Source of the DNA: Betaproteobacteria bacterium UBA5216
GTDB taxonomy: Bacteria; Pseudomonadota; Gammaproteobacteria; Burkholderiales; SG8-41
Reading direction: 5' to 3'
Length of the DNA: 52,653 bases
Assembly: GCA_002412495.1 (NCBI GenBank)
Contig: DHVE01000122.1
Location: forward strand, 1 to 52,653
Shown: piece by piece, positions 8,791 to 17,432 of the stretch
Numbering within the stretch: the stretch's first letter is position 1
Layout of the letters: every line of letters begins with the position of its first letter
Program-made: the position numbers and the translations under genes
The notes under the pieces: model-generated
What the model saw: only the letters and a program-made list of their open reading frames with translations
What the model was told of the DNA's origin: nothing
Databases searched by the model: none

Positions 8791-9753
8791 ATGAAACTGA
8801 ACTTATCCGTAATATGCTGTTTCGCCTTGATTCCATGCGCCACTGTGAGCGCGCAATCGTACCCCACCAAGCCGATACGCTTCGTCGTGCCTTTCGGCCC
8901 CGGCGGCGTTGGCGACATCACTGCGCGCACGGTGGCGCAAAAGATGGGCGAGGCGATGGGGCAGCAATTCATCATCGACAACCGGCCCAGTGCGGGTGGC
9001 GTGGTCGCGGCGGAAATGGTGGCGCGCGCTGAAGCCGACGGTTACACGCTGATGCTGTTGAACAACGCCAACGCGGTGAGCATGGCCATGTTCAAGTCGT
9101 TGCCATACGACACGCTGAAAGACTATGCAATGGTCAGTACTATCGCCGGCTTCAGTGCGGGCGTTTTGGTGGCGCCCGAATCGCCGGTGAAATCAACCAA
9201 GGATCTGATCGCGCTGGCGCGCAACACCGGCGCAAAATTCAACGGCGGCAGCATCCAGATCGGCAGTGCGCAGCACCTGGCCGCCGAATTGTTCAAGTCG
9301 ATGGCCGGGCTGGGTTACACCAACGTGCCTTACAACAACACCGGCGCACTGATCGCCGCGCTGCGCGGCAATGACATACAAGTCGCGTTCGAGTTTCTGC
9401 CGCCTGTGCTCGGGCAGATACGCTCGGGCGGATTACGGGTGGTGGCGGTGTCGTCGAAAACACGCTTCGCGCTGCTGCCGAATGTGCCCACGCTCGATGA
9501 GTCGGGGCTGCCGGGCTATGACGTGATTTCATGGAACGGCATCGCCGCGCCCGCCAAAACACCGCGCGCCATCGTGGATCGTTTGAACAAAGAGTTGCAC
9601 GCCGCCGCGAATTCGCCGCCGGTGAAACAGCGCTTTGCGGAACTCGGCATCGAACAAAACCTTAAAACGCCGGAAGAGATGCGCGCATTCGTAACGAGCG
9701 AAATCGCGAAGTGGAATGCGTTAATCGACAAAGCCAGGATACCCAGACTATGA
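8791..9753 (+). CDS. Bug-family (TctC-type) receptor, copy 3
   Basis: This 320-residue protein has a clear signal peptide (MKLNLSVICCFALIPCATVSAQ) and the Bug mature start SYPTKPIRFVVPFGPGGVGD, followed by NRPSAGGVVAAE. The start is set at ATG 8791, with GGA eight bases upstream; ATG 8776 is also possible. Its TGA stop overlaps the ATG of the MmgE/PrpD gene (ATGA, 9750-9753), so the two proteins are almost certainly translated as a unit. This suggests that the receptor ligand, or a product made from it, is the substrate of the enzyme (inference). Confidence 0.91.
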   Translation: MKLNLSVICCFALIPCATVSAQSYPTKPIRFVVPFGPGGVGDITARTVAQKMGEAMGQQFIIDNRPSAGGVVAAEMVARAEADGYTLMLLNNANAVSMAMFKSLPYDTLKDYAMVSTIAGFSAGVLVAPESPVKSTKDLIALARNTGAKFNGGSIQIGSAQHLAAELFKSMAGLGYTNVPYNNTGALIAALRGNDIQVAFEFLPPVLGQIRSGGLRVVAVSSKTRFALLPNVPTLDESGLPGYDVISWNGIAAPAKTPRAIVDRLNKELHAAANSPPVKQRFAELGIEQNLKTPEEMRAFVTSEIAKWNALIDKARIPRL

Positions 9754-11171
9754 GTACGGCCACCACCCACCCCGCGCCCGGCACGACAAACACTCCCGCC
9801 CATCAAGCCGCGCGCCTGATCGATTTTCTCACCGGGTTGAGTGCCGGCGCGATACCGCGCAAAGCGTACGACAATGCCAAAGGCTGTTTGCTCGATGCCA
9901 TCGGCTGCGGCCTGTTCGGCGCAAGCCAGCCGTGGTCGAAAATCATCGCCAGCCAAATGTTCGCGGAAAAATCACAAGGCGCATCAACGGTATTTGGCCA
10001 TGGCGCACCGCTGGCGGCTTCCGCCGCAGCCCTGTGCAACGGCACGGCGATACACGGTTTTGAACTCGACGATTTATTGCCGGCGGCATTGATACACCCC
10101 GGCACTGTCATCATCCCCGCGGTTCTGGCCGCCGCAGAGGGTGCCAACGCCAGCGGCGAACGATTGCTGCGCGCCATCATTATCGGCTACGAAGCCACTG
10201 CGCGGCTCAGTCTCGCGATGGGCATGCAGGCATCCAATCAGGGCTTTCACAAAACCAGCGTGGTGGGGCCGGTCGCCTCGGCCATCGCTGCGGGCTGCGT
10301 GCTGAAATCAAGCGCCGCGCACATCAACCATGCGGCGGGCATCGCGGCATCGATGTCGTCCGGCGTCAAAGCCTATGTCGAGGGCGGCGGCATGGTAAAA
10401 CGCATGCACGCGGGCTGGGCGGCGGCATCGGGCGTGCGCGCCGCGCTGCTCGCGCGCGAGGGCTTCACCGGCCCCGCTGGCGGCGTGGATGGACGCTACG
10501 GCCTGCTGGACGTTTTCGGCGGCGCAACCGCCCAGCCCGATCAGCTCACGCAAAAACTCGGCGAGCAGTGGGCCATCAACGATGTGTGGTTCAAGGTCTA
10601 CCCGATCTGCGGCTGGGTGCAGGGCGTGGTGCAACTGCTCGGCGACATGCGACGTGACCTGCACGGGGCGCAGCCGCTGGCGGCGGACCAGATCAAAAAA
10701 GTCGTCGTCGGCACCAGCCGCTTTGCGGTCAATCACAACAGCAACGCAAAGCCTACTGATACCATGGAGGCCCAGTACAGCATTCCGTATTGCTCGGCGC
10801 TGGCGCTCACGCGCGACCCCGGCGATCCGCGCGCTTTCGATGCAGACGGTTACACCAACGCGACATTGCTGGCCATCGCCTCGCGCGTGGAGACGCGCGT
10901 CGATGACGAGTGTGATGCTGTCTATCCGAAACGCTTTGGTTCGCGCGTGCAATTGCATCTCGAAGGCGGCGAAGTGAAAGAGGCGCTGACACTCGACCCG
11001 CACGGCACGCCCGCCGATCCTTGCTCGGCGACGGAACTCACCGCGAAATTTACGCGGCTGGCGGCCTTGTCGCCGTTAGCCGTAGATAGCGCGGCTATTG
11101 CGCGCGCTGTTCATCAGCTTGACGGCGCGGAGTCACTGCGGGATTTGAGCCGGCTATTGCGGGCGGGGTAA
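9750..11171 (+). CDS. MmgE/PrpD-family protein
   Basis: The 473-residue protein begins with the family helix region (AARLIDFLTGLSAGAIP, then KGCLLDAIGCGLFG). It continues with the conserved AAALCNGTAIHGFELDDLLPAALIHPG stretch, seen here in two parts, and a C-terminal small domain. Characterised members include 2-methylcitrate dehydratase (PrpD) and cis-aconitate decarboxylase; most Burkholderiales paralogues beside Bug genes have unknown substrates. It is coupled to Bug copy 3 by an ATGA overlap. The start at 9750 is chosen for that overlap and because the frame further upstream is receptor coding sequence. A dehydratase or decarboxylase acting on a di- or tricarboxylate is a reasonable guess. 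Confidence 0.85.
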   Translation: MSTATTHPAPGTTNTPAHQAARLIDFLTGLSAGAIPRKAYDNAKGCLLDAIGCGLFGASQPWSKIIASQMFAEKSQGASTVFGHGAPLAASAAALCNGTAIHGFELDDLLPAALIHPGTVIIPAVLAAAEGANASGERLLRAIIIGYEATARLSLAMGMQASNQGFHKTSVVGPVASAIAAGCVLKSSAAHINHAAGIAASMSSGVKAYVEGGGMVKRMHAGWAAASGVRAALLAREGFTGPAGGVDGRYGLLDVFGGATAQPDQLTQKLGEQWAINDVWFKVYPICGWVQGVVQLLGDMRRDLHGAQPLAADQIKKVVVGTSRFAVNHNSNAKPTDTMEAQYSIPYCSALALTRDPGDPRAFDADGYTNATLLAIASRVETRVDDECDAVYPKRFGSRVQLHLEGGEVKEALTLDPHGTPADPCSATELTAKFTRLAALSPLAVDSAAIARAVHQLDGAESLRDLSRLLRAG

Positions 11172-11374
11172 GGCAGCGATTAGCGACTAAAAACCTAAAG
11201 CCTTCTGTCCCAATCGTTGACGAAGTGTTGGATGATACGTGGCTGGGAATTGCCCTGATGTCTATCTTCTTACTTGGAAGCGCATACCTTTTGTCGCTCT
11301 CTATTGCCCAAATCCGTTCTAACCTTCTTCCACAAGGGGCTCGTCGACATTCGGCATGCTCCTGAGCGCGTACT
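11172..11374. other. Gap between convergent genes with nothing recognised
   Basis: About 200 bp lie between the MmgE/PrpD stop and the ankyrin gene stop. I see no open frame with a ribosome-binding site, no hairpin followed by a T-run, and no RNA gene. Confidence 0.5.
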
Positions 11375-12151
11375 TCATTCGCAACGCTTCCCAAAAAATT
11401 CCCCCGGCGCCAGGCTTTCCGCGCACCGCAACAGCGGCAATAATCTGCTCTGATTGTATTTCTGCGCAAGCTCCGCCGCCGTCGAGCCGCCCGCCACGCG
11501 CACGCCCGCGTCCGCGCCGGCACGCAGCAACTGCCGCACCACGTTGCGATGGCCCTGAAGCGTTGCCATGATCAGCGGCGTGTTCACGCGCGTGCTTCGT
11601 CCCTGCGCGCCCGCATCCACGCGCGCGCCTTTTTCAAGCAAATAACGCACGGCGTTTTCGCGCCCGGCATAGGCGACGTAGGCCAGCGGGGTGTAGGCAT
11701 CGGCGATATTTTCCAGCGGCGCACCCGCCTCTATGAGTATGCGCAAGGCCTGGTCGTGCCGTTCCGTTGAAGTGGTCATGCGCTCGCGTTCTTCCTCGCC
11801 GAAAAAAGCGGCCAGCATCGCCGCCGTGTCGTTGTCGGGCGTACGCACGTTGAGATCGGCCTTGGCGGCAATCAGGTAGCGCAGCACGTTGAGCGAGGCA
11901 TGACGCGCCGTCACCGTGAGCATCGGCGTGGCGTCGTAGCCGATGCCGGAGATGGGGTCGTTGACACCAATCGCTCGCGCTTCCACCTGGGCGCGCACGG
12001 TGCGCACATCATCCAGCGCCACGGCCTGGCTTAATCGACCCCGATCAATAGCGCCGCCCGTTTGCGCGGCGGCCTCGTGCAGGCATCCGCCCGCCAGCAT
12101 CAGCCAACCTATGAACAGGCAGCGCAACCCAGCGACACGGAGTTCGGGCAC
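11375..12151 (-). CDS. Ankyrin-repeat lipoprotein
   Basis: From the GTG at 12151 the protein has 258 residues. It opens with a hydrophobic segment ending in the lipobox LAGGC, so it is probably a membrane-anchored, exported lipoprotein. Ankyrin repeats follow: ATPMLTVTARHASLNVLRYL, AYTPLAYVAYAGRENAVRYLLEKGA and NTPLIMATLQGHRNVVRQLL are recognisable units. Ankyrin arrays mediate protein-protein contacts; the partner is unknown. The frame stays open to 12250, but that part overlaps ychF and looks like shadow coding. The GTG lies 7 bp after the ychF stop, so the gene is probably co-transcribed with ychF. Confidence 0.75.
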   Translation of the reverse strand: MPELRVAGLRCLFIGWLMLAGGCLHEAAAQTGGAIDRGRLSQAVALDDVRTVRAQVEARAIGVNDPISGIGYDATPMLTVTARHASLNVLRYLIAAKADLNVRTPDNDTAAMLAAFFGEEERERMTTSTERHDQALRILIEAGAPLENIADAYTPLAYVAYAGRENAVRYLLEKGARVDAGAQGRSTRVNTPLIMATLQGHRNVVRQLLRAGADAGVRVAGGSTAAELAQKYNQSRLLPLLRCAESLAPGEFFGKRCE

Positions 12152-12158
12152 GTGTGAC

Positions 12159-13253
12159 TTAGACGTTAAACCGGAAGTGCATGACATCCCCGTCCTTGAC
12201 GATGTAATCCTTGCCCTCCAGCCGCATTTTGCCGGCCTCTTTCGCGCCATGCTCGCCCTTGCACGCGATGTAATCCTCGAAGCCGATCACTTCGGCGCGG
12301 ATAAAGCCTTTTTCAAAATCGGTGTGTATCGCGGCGGCCGCTCTGGGCGCGGTGTCACCCTTGCGGATGGTCCATGCGCGCACCTCTTTCGGTCCGGCGG
12401 TGAAATAGGTTTGCAGGCCCAGCAGAGAATAACCCGCGTTGATCACGCGGTTCAGTCCCGGCTCGCTCATGCCCATGTCGGCAAGGAACACGGTTTTGTC
12501 TTCATCTTCCATATCGGCGATTTCCGCTTCGATCGCCGCGCACACGGCCACCACGGGCGCATGCTCGGTCTCGGCGTAACGACGCACGGCGTCGAGGTGC
12601 GGGTTGTTTTCAAAGCCGTTTTCCTTGACGTTGGCGACGAACATCGCGGGCTTGGCGGTGATCAGGCATAGCGGTTTGATAATCGCTTTTTCTTCTTCGT
12701 ACAAATCGAGCGTGCGCACCGGCTTGGCTTCGTTCAATGCCTTCTGGCATTTTTCGAGCACCGCCATCATGCGCTGCGCCTCTTTGTCGCCGCCGGCCTT
12801 GGCGAGCTTGGCGTATTTCGTCATGTGCCGCTCCACCGCCGTCAGATCCGACAGCGCAAGCTCGGTGTTGATGGTTTCGATGTCCGACACGGGGTCAATC
12901 TTGCCCGACACATGCACCACGTTTTCATCATCGAAACAACGCACCACGTGCGCGATGGCGTCGGTCTCGCGGATGTTGGCCAGAAACTGGTTGCCGAGTC
13001 CCTCTCCTTTGGAGGCGCCCGCCACCAGCCCGGCAATATCGACAAACTCCACCACGGCGGGCAGCAGTTTTTGCGGCTTGGCGAGAACAGCCAGCTTTGC
13101 AAGGCGCGCGTCGGGCACTTCTACAATGCCCACGTTGGGCTCGATGGTGCAGAACGGATAGTTCTCGGCCGCGATGCCCGCCTTGGTCAGCGCATTAAAA
13201 AGCGTGGATTTTCCGACGTTGGGCAGACCGACGATACCGCATTTGAGTGACAT
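12159..13253 (-). CDS. ychF: Redox-regulated ATPase YchF (Obg-like)
   Basis: This 364-residue protein has the Obg-type P-loop GLPNVGKST (9-17), a switch II DIAGLVAGASKGEGLGNQFL, and an NVKE at the usual NKxD position, which accounts for its preference for ATP over GTP. The C-terminal TGS domain includes HTDFEKGFIRAEVI and ends DGDVMHFRFNV, exactly as in the family. It is a ribosome-associated ATPase linked to translation and oxidative-stress responses. The gene lies 16 bp downstream of pth, the usual order in proteobacteria. It is cytosolic and full length. Confidence 0.97.
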   Translation of the reverse strand: MSLKCGIVGLPNVGKSTLFNALTKAGIAAENYPFCTIEPNVGIVEVPDARLAKLAVLAKPQKLLPAVVEFVDIAGLVAGASKGEGLGNQFLANIRETDAIAHVVRCFDDENVVHVSGKIDPVSDIETINTELALSDLTAVERHMTKYAKLAKAGGDKEAQRMMAVLEKCQKALNEAKPVRTLDLYEEEKAIIKPLCLITAKPAMFVANVKENGFENNPHLDAVRRYAETEHAPVVAVCAAIEAEIADMEDEDKTVFLADMGMSEPGLNRVINAGYSLLGLQTYFTAGPKEVRAWTIRKGDTAPRAAAAIHTDFEKGFIRAEVIGFEDYIACKGEHGAKEAGKMRLEGKDYIVKDGDVMHFRFNV

Positions 13254-13269
13254 GGCTTTTTCCGTAAGA

Positions 13270-13851
13270 CTAATTTTTGGTGTGTAACTTCAGCATCGCT
13301 GATTCCATCTCGTCCGCAATTATTTGCGGCCAAACATCCAACGCGCGAATCTCGGCTTTTTCAATCGCGTCCTGCTCTTCGGCGCGCGGCGCGTGCAACA
13401 CGTAATCCACCACCTCGCCTTGTGACGCCGCACTGTCGCGCGGATGTCCGATACCAATGCGCAAGCGCCAGAAATCCTGCGTGCCAAGGTTCGCAGCGAT
13501 GCTTTTTAATCCGTTATGGCCGGAGAGACCACCGCCAAATTTAAGCTTGACGCCACCCGCCGGCAAATCCAGTTCATCGTGCGCAACCAGAATTTCTTTC
13601 GCTGCAATTTTGTAATAACCTGCGAGCGCCCCTACCGCCTGCCCGGAGTTGTTCATGAAGGTTTCGGGCTTCAGCAGCCAGAGGTCGCCGTGGTCGGTGG
13701 CAATTTTCGCCACCGCGCCCTGATAACGCGATTCGCGCCGGAAGGTTGCACGCAACTGCGCGGCAATCCTGTCCAGCCACCAGAAGCCGGCATTGTGGCG
13801 CGTTTTTTCGTACTTGCTGCCGGGATTTCCCAGTCCGACGACCAGCTTCAT
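13270..13851 (-). CDS. pth: Peptidyl-tRNA hydrolase
   Basis: The 193-residue enzyme releases peptides from prematurely dissociated peptidyl-tRNA. Family residues are in place: Asn9 (GLGNPG), catalytic His19 (TRHNAG), Asn67/Asn68 (TFMNNSG), Asp92 (VAHDELDLP) and Asn113 (GHNG). The order prs-rplY-pth-ychF is the classical one. The start at 13851 lies just past a strong intrinsic terminator at 13865-13899, so expression needs read-through from rplY or a promoter that overlaps the hairpin. Confidence 0.97.
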   Translation of the reverse strand: MKLVVGLGNPGSKYEKTRHNAGFWWLDRIAAQLRATFRRESRYQGAVAKIATDHGDLWLLKPETFMNNSGQAVGALAGYYKIAAKEILVAHDELDLPAGGVKLKFGGGLSGHNGLKSIAANLGTQDFWRLRIGIGHPRDSAASQGEVVDYVLHAPRAEEQDAIEKAEIRALDVWPQIIADEMESAMLKLHTKN

Positions 13852-13864
13852 GGCAAACAGTCCA

Positions 13865-13899
13865 TAAAAAAACCCGCCATATCGGGTCGATACGGCGGG
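13865..13899 (-). terminator. Rho-independent terminator between rplY and pth
   Basis: In the minus-strand sense a 12-bp stem (arms 13888-13899 and 13873-13884, with a single G-T wobble) and a 3-base loop are followed by a run of seven T. It lies about 40 bp past the rplY stop and ends about 14 bp before the pth ATG. Its position inside a gene cluster usually thought of as an operon suggests partial termination, that is, attenuation. Confidence 0.85.
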
Positions 13900-13938
13900 C
13901 GGAACAATACTGCACGTCCGGAAACGTTCAAACAGAAG

Positions 13939-14664
13939 TTACTTGCCGCCCTCTTTCTTGGCTGCGGGTTCCTTCTTGGGCGCTTCTTTCTTGCCGCCAT
14001 CCTTGGTGCTGCCGCCACCGGCTGCGGCATCTTCCGGTTTCTGGCCGGTAATTTCGGTAGCCTTGGCAACGACTTCGGCTTCCTCGGCAGGCGCTTCTTT
14101 CGGCAACTGCACGGTGACGACGCCGGGATTCTCTTTTTTCCAGCGCGGAATCGGTTCCACGCCCTTGGGGAACGGGATGTCGTTCACGTGCATCGAATGC
14201 GCCACCTGAAGATTGGCAACATCGACCTCGATGTATTCGGGCAGATCGTCCGGCAGGCACAGGATTTCGAGTTCGTTGATGATGTGCTGCACCACGCCGC
14301 CGCCCGCTTTGACGCCGACGCAGATATCCGCGTTGACGAAGTGCAGCGGCACTTTCATGTGAATTTTCTTGTTCTTGTCGACGCGCTGAAAGTCCACGTG
14401 CAGCGCAATCGGCTTGTAGGGATGCATCTGGAAATCGCGCAGCAACGCGGGCGAGGTCACGCCATCCACGGTTACATCGAGCACCGAGGCGTGAAACGCT
14501 TCCAGTTTGAGATGGCGCAACAAGGCAGCCTGATCGAGCTCCACTTTTTGCACCGGTTGGTCGGCCCCGTAAATAATGCCCGGGACGCGCCCCGTGTTAC
14601 GTAGGCGGCGGCTCGCACTCGTGCCCTGTAGCGTACGCGGGTAAGCAGTTACAGCAATCTTCAT
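13939..14664 (-). CDS. rplY: 50S ribosomal protein L25, general stress protein Ctc (long form)
   Basis: The 241-residue protein binds 5S rRNA in the large subunit. The N-terminal L25 domain begins MKIAVTAYPRT and includes GRVPGIIYGADQPV; the second TL5/Ctc beta domain contains HFVNADICVGVKAGG and LPDDLPEYIEVDVA. The last 50 residues are rich in Ala, Lys and Glu (tail with PKKEPAAKKE), common in betaproteobacterial L25. An AGGAGA ribosome-binding site sits 7 bases before the ATG. It follows prs on the same strand, separated by about 150 bp holding an unusual palindromic repeat. Confidence 0.96.
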   Translation of the reverse strand: MKIAVTAYPRTLQGTSASRRLRNTGRVPGIIYGADQPVQKVELDQAALLRHLKLEAFHASVLDVTVDGVTSPALLRDFQMHPYKPIALHVDFQRVDKNKKIHMKVPLHFVNADICVGVKAGGGVVQHIINELEILCLPDDLPEYIEVDVANLQVAHSMHVNDIPFPKGVEPIPRWKKENPGVVTVQLPKEAPAEEAEVVAKATEITGQKPEDAAAGGGSTKDGGKKEAPKKEPAAKKEGGK

Positions 14665-14727
14665 TTGAATCTCCTGATATTCGGAACGTCCGCGACCAGA
14701 TCATTCCGGGTTTAAAAACGCAAGGTT

Positions 14728-14802
14728 GAGTGTTTAGTGTTGAATGTTTAGTTGTACCGTCACCGCGCCCAACTAAACACTAGACACTCAAAACTAAACA
14801 CT
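14728..14802. repeat. Palindromic element with four copies of an 11-mer
   Basis: Between the prs stop and the rplY start lie two copies of AGTGTTTAGTT-like sequence (14729-14739 and 14743-14753, each 10 of 11 matching) and two exact inverted copies, AACTAAACACT (14771-14781 and 14792-14802). The inner arms 14745-14754 and 14770-14779 pair perfectly around a 15-base loop. The whole could fold into a long imperfect hairpin. It could end prs transcripts, be an RNA-processing site, or be a dispersed repeat element. Confidence 0.7.
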
Positions 14803-14812
14803 GTTGCCCCGG

Positions 14813-15760
14813 CTACTCCACAAACAACGAACTTACCGAATCGTCTGCGCTGATGCGGCGCACGGTTTCGGCAAACAATCCTGCGATCGACAGCACGCGA
14901 ATGCGCTTGCAGGCCTTGGCGTCGTCGCGCAGCGGGATGGTATCGGTCACCACCAGCTCATCCAGTTCTGAATTGCTGATGCGTTCAATGGCCTTGCCCG
15001 ACAGCACCGGATGCGTGCAATACGCCATGACTTTGGACGCACCGCGTTTTTTCAGCGCGGCGGCGGCTTCGCACAGCGTGTTGGCGGTATCGACCATGTC
15101 GTCGATAATGACGCAATTGCGGCCCTCGATTTCGCCTATGATGTTCATTACCGTGGCCACGTTCGGACGCGGCCGGCGTTTATCGATGATCGCGAGATCC
15201 GCTTCCAGGCGTTTGGCGAGTGCCCGCGCGCGCACCACGCCGCCGACGTCGGGCGACACCACCACCAGTCCGTCGTAACTTTTTTTCCACACGTCCGAGA
15301 GCAGCACCGGGCCGGAATAAATATTGTCCACCGGAATATCGAAAAATCCCTGTATCTGCTCGGAGTGCAAATCCATGGTCAGCACGCGGTCCACGCCCAC
15401 CGTGGTGAGCATGTTCGCCACCACCTTGGCGGTGATCGGCACCCGCGCCGAGCTGGGCCGCCGGTCTTGCCGCGCGTAACCCATGTAGGGAATCGCGGCG
15501 GTGATGCGCCCGGCCGAGGCGCGCTTCAGCCCATCGACCATGACCAACAGTTCCATTAAATTGTCGTTGGTCGGCTGGCAAATCGATTGCAGCACGAATA
15601 CGTCGCGACCACGCACGTTTTCGAGTATTTCGACCATCACTTCGCCGTCTGAAAAGCGTCCGACCTTGGCGCGCCCGAGCGTGACGTGCAGATGCTCCGC
15701 GACATCCGCCGCCAACTGCGGAATCGCGTTACCTGTAAACACCATCAGACGATCAAGCAT
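14813..15760 (-). CDS. prs: Ribose-phosphate pyrophosphokinase
   Basis: This 315-residue enzyme makes PRPP from ribose 5-phosphate and ATP for nucleotide, histidine and NAD synthesis. It shows the ATP-site region ARQDRRPSSARVPITAK (96-112), the catalytic-loop region IIDKRRPRPN (191-200) and the PRPP-binding loop DDMVDTANTL (220-229), plus VVVSPDVGGVVRARALA. Length is normal. tRNA-Gln lies 43 bp upstream on the same strand, as in many proteobacteria, and the two may share a transcript. Confidence 0.97.
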   Translation of the reverse strand: MLDRLMVFTGNAIPQLAADVAEHLHVTLGRAKVGRFSDGEVMVEILENVRGRDVFVLQSICQPTNDNLMELLVMVDGLKRASAGRITAAIPYMGYARQDRRPSSARVPITAKVVANMLTTVGVDRVLTMDLHSEQIQGFFDIPVDNIYSGPVLLSDVWKKSYDGLVVVSPDVGGVVRARALAKRLEADLAIIDKRRPRPNVATVMNIIGEIEGRNCVIIDDMVDTANTLCEAAAALKKRGASKVMAYCTHPVLSGKAIERISNSELDELVVTDTIPLRDDAKACKRIRVLSIAGLFAETVRRISADDSVSSLFVE

Positions 15761-15803
15761 CGCGGCGCGACTCCGATTCGTGACTTGGCAAAGCTGAAAA
15801 TTC

Positions 15804-15878
15804 TGGCTGGGGAGGTAGGGATCGAACCTACGAATGCCGGAATCAAAATCCGGTGCCTTACCACTTGGCGACTCCCCA
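15804..15878 (-). tRNA. tRNA-Gln (anticodon UUG)
   Basis: The 75-nt sequence folds into a full cloverleaf: acceptor TGGGGAG/CTCCCCA, anticodon stem CCGGA/TCCGG with loop TTTTGAT giving UUG, T-loop TTCGATC and an encoded 3' CCA. The 5' T-A closing pair and GGGGAG acceptor are typical of tRNA-Gln. It sits between ispE and prs, a conserved location in proteobacteria. Confidence 0.97.
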
Positions 15879-15908
15879 AAAAAACACTATTAAAACAAAT
15901 TCTTAAAA

Positions 15909-16799
15909 CTATTCCGCCAACTCATGCAACGGGTGACGCTGCAACCCCCGCGCCACAAAGCCCCGCATGTCCGCCGGCAGTTGCGCTATTACTTGCCGCG
16001 CTTCACTTTCGCCATCAAATGTCGCAAATACACACGCACCGGAGCCGGTCATTAAAGCTGGCCCGAATTTTGACAGCCATGCCAAATGCCGCGCGACCTC
16101 GGGCGTTTGTGCCACCACCAGCGCTTGCAAGTCGTTCACCGCCTCGCTAGCGTGGCCCGCTTGGCCAAAATGCCCTCGCGACCTCTTTGACAAGTCGTCA
16201 GTAAAGCCTTGTATTGTAACCTTTTGGGAGTCCCGTTTCAAATCCGGGTGACCGAAAACGGCCGCTGTGGACACCGCCACTGGCGGGCACAGCACCACAT
16301 ACCATGCGGGCGGCAGCTCAACGGCCAGAAGTTGCTCGCCGATGCCTTCGGCCCAGGCATTCCGGCCGAATATGAACACCGGCACGTCAGCACCCAATTT
16401 ATACGCCAAATCAATAAGTTGCGATCTTGTCAGCGCGGTTTCCCACAGCCGGTTCAGCGCCAGCAGCGTGGTGGCGGCATCCGAACTGCCGCCGCCCAGC
16501 CCGCCGCCCATGGGCAGGCGCTTTTCCAGCAGAATGTCCGCACCCAGCCGCGTGCCGCTGGCCTGCTGCAATGCCCTGGCGGCGCGCACGCAAAGATCGT
16601 CGTCCGCCGGCACGCCCGGCACCTCGTTGGCGCGCGTGATCGCGCCGTCGTCGCGCAGGCGAAATCGCAGATCATCGCCGTAGTCGATAAAACGAAACAC
16701 GGTTTGCAACAGGTGATAGCCATCGCTGCGCCGCCCGACCACCCGCAACATCAGGTTAAGCTTGGCGGGCGCGAAATACGGATCGGAAAACCCGGTCAT
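15909..16799 (-). CDS. ispE: 4-diphosphocytidyl-2-C-methyl-D-erythritol kinase
   Basis: The 296-residue GHMP kinase phosphorylates CDP-ME in the non-mevalonate (MEP) isoprenoid pathway. Visible motifs are the N-terminal APAKLNL with Lys13, the GHMP glycine-rich loop PMGGGLGGGSSDAA at 96-109, GADVPVF with Asp138, and the C-terminal MTGSGACVF. Length fits. It follows lolB by 6 bp, and tRNA-Gln lies 30 bp downstream on the same strand. Confidence 0.96.
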   Translation of the reverse strand: MTGFSDPYFAPAKLNLMLRVVGRRSDGYHLLQTVFRFIDYGDDLRFRLRDDGAITRANEVPGVPADDDLCVRAARALQQASGTRLGADILLEKRLPMGGGLGGGSSDAATTLLALNRLWETALTRSQLIDLAYKLGADVPVFIFGRNAWAEGIGEQLLAVELPPAWYVVLCPPVAVSTAAVFGHPDLKRDSQKVTIQGFTDDLSKRSRGHFGQAGHASEAVNDLQALVVAQTPEVARHLAWLSKFGPALMTGSGACVFATFDGESEARQVIAQLPADMRGFVARGLQRHPLHELAE

Positions 16800-16805
16800 G
16801 GCGCA

Positions 16806-17432
16806 TCACCGGGTAATAAAAACATCGCCGCGGCCTTCATCGTCCGGCGTGCCCGGCGCATGCCGCCAACTGTCGATCACCAGCCGGATGGTCTGCGCTT
16901 CCCCCGTGAGTTCCACGCGCCGCGGCCGGCCCTCGTATTCCGGCGCGACCGTGTATTCGTAGCCGACGCGCCAGCCATCCTGCGTCATGCGCACCACGCG
17001 GCCTGCGCTGTCGCGCTCCAGAATGTCCGCGGCCCCCGCCCCCGCGGGTGCCGGCGTGCCGCGCAACCAATGCTGCAAATGCGCCAGCGGCAACTCCCAG
17101 CCGAGACCACGTTTGGTCAATGACTCGACACTGGAGCCTTGATACTTCGTTTGGTCGGTGGCGATGATGGTCGCGCCATTACGGTCTTCGCGCACCAGCG
17201 CCAGGGTTTGCCCGGTTGGCGTCATCAACGCGACTTCGTCGAATTCCGCCGCATGCTGCCAGCGCACGCTGGAACTGAACGATCTGCCGTCGTAACTGAC
17301 CAGCACCCGCCCCAGTATGTCAAAGGGTTCTGCGCGCGAGCCCGGCGGCGACGATTGCAACGCGGCACAGGCGCCCAACAATGACAGCAGGCAAACGGCG
17401 CCGAGCGAATAAATCGCTCTACCAAAACTCAT
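16806..17432 (-). CDS. lolB: Outer-membrane lipoprotein LolB
   Basis: The 208-residue protein has a lipoprotein signal with lipobox LLGAC (Cys22). It then shows LolB features: FDILGRVLVSYDGRSFSSSVRW, TLALVREDRNGATI and the late IRLVIDSWRHAPG. LolB accepts lipoproteins from LolA and inserts them into the outer membrane. Overall similarity in the family is low, but length, lipobox and the lolB-ispE arrangement support the call. Its ATG overlaps the stop of the upstream TPR gene by 4 bp (17429-17432), indicating coupled translation. Confidence 0.9.
   Translation of the reverse strand: MSFGRAIYSLGAVCLLSLLGACAALQSSPPGSRAEPFDILGRVLVSYDGRSFSSSVRWQHAAEFDEVALMTPTGQTLALVREDRNGATIIATDQTKYQGSSVESLTKRGLGWELPLAHLQHWLRGTPAPAGAGAADILERDSAGRVVRMTQDGWRVGYEYTVAPEYEGRPRRVELTGEAQTIRLVIDSWRHAPGTPDDEGRGDVFITR

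Noticed and set aside
13516..14604. 362-codon plus-strand open frame across pth and rplY
   Set aside because: It runs antisense through two well-supported genes and through the intrinsic terminator between them.
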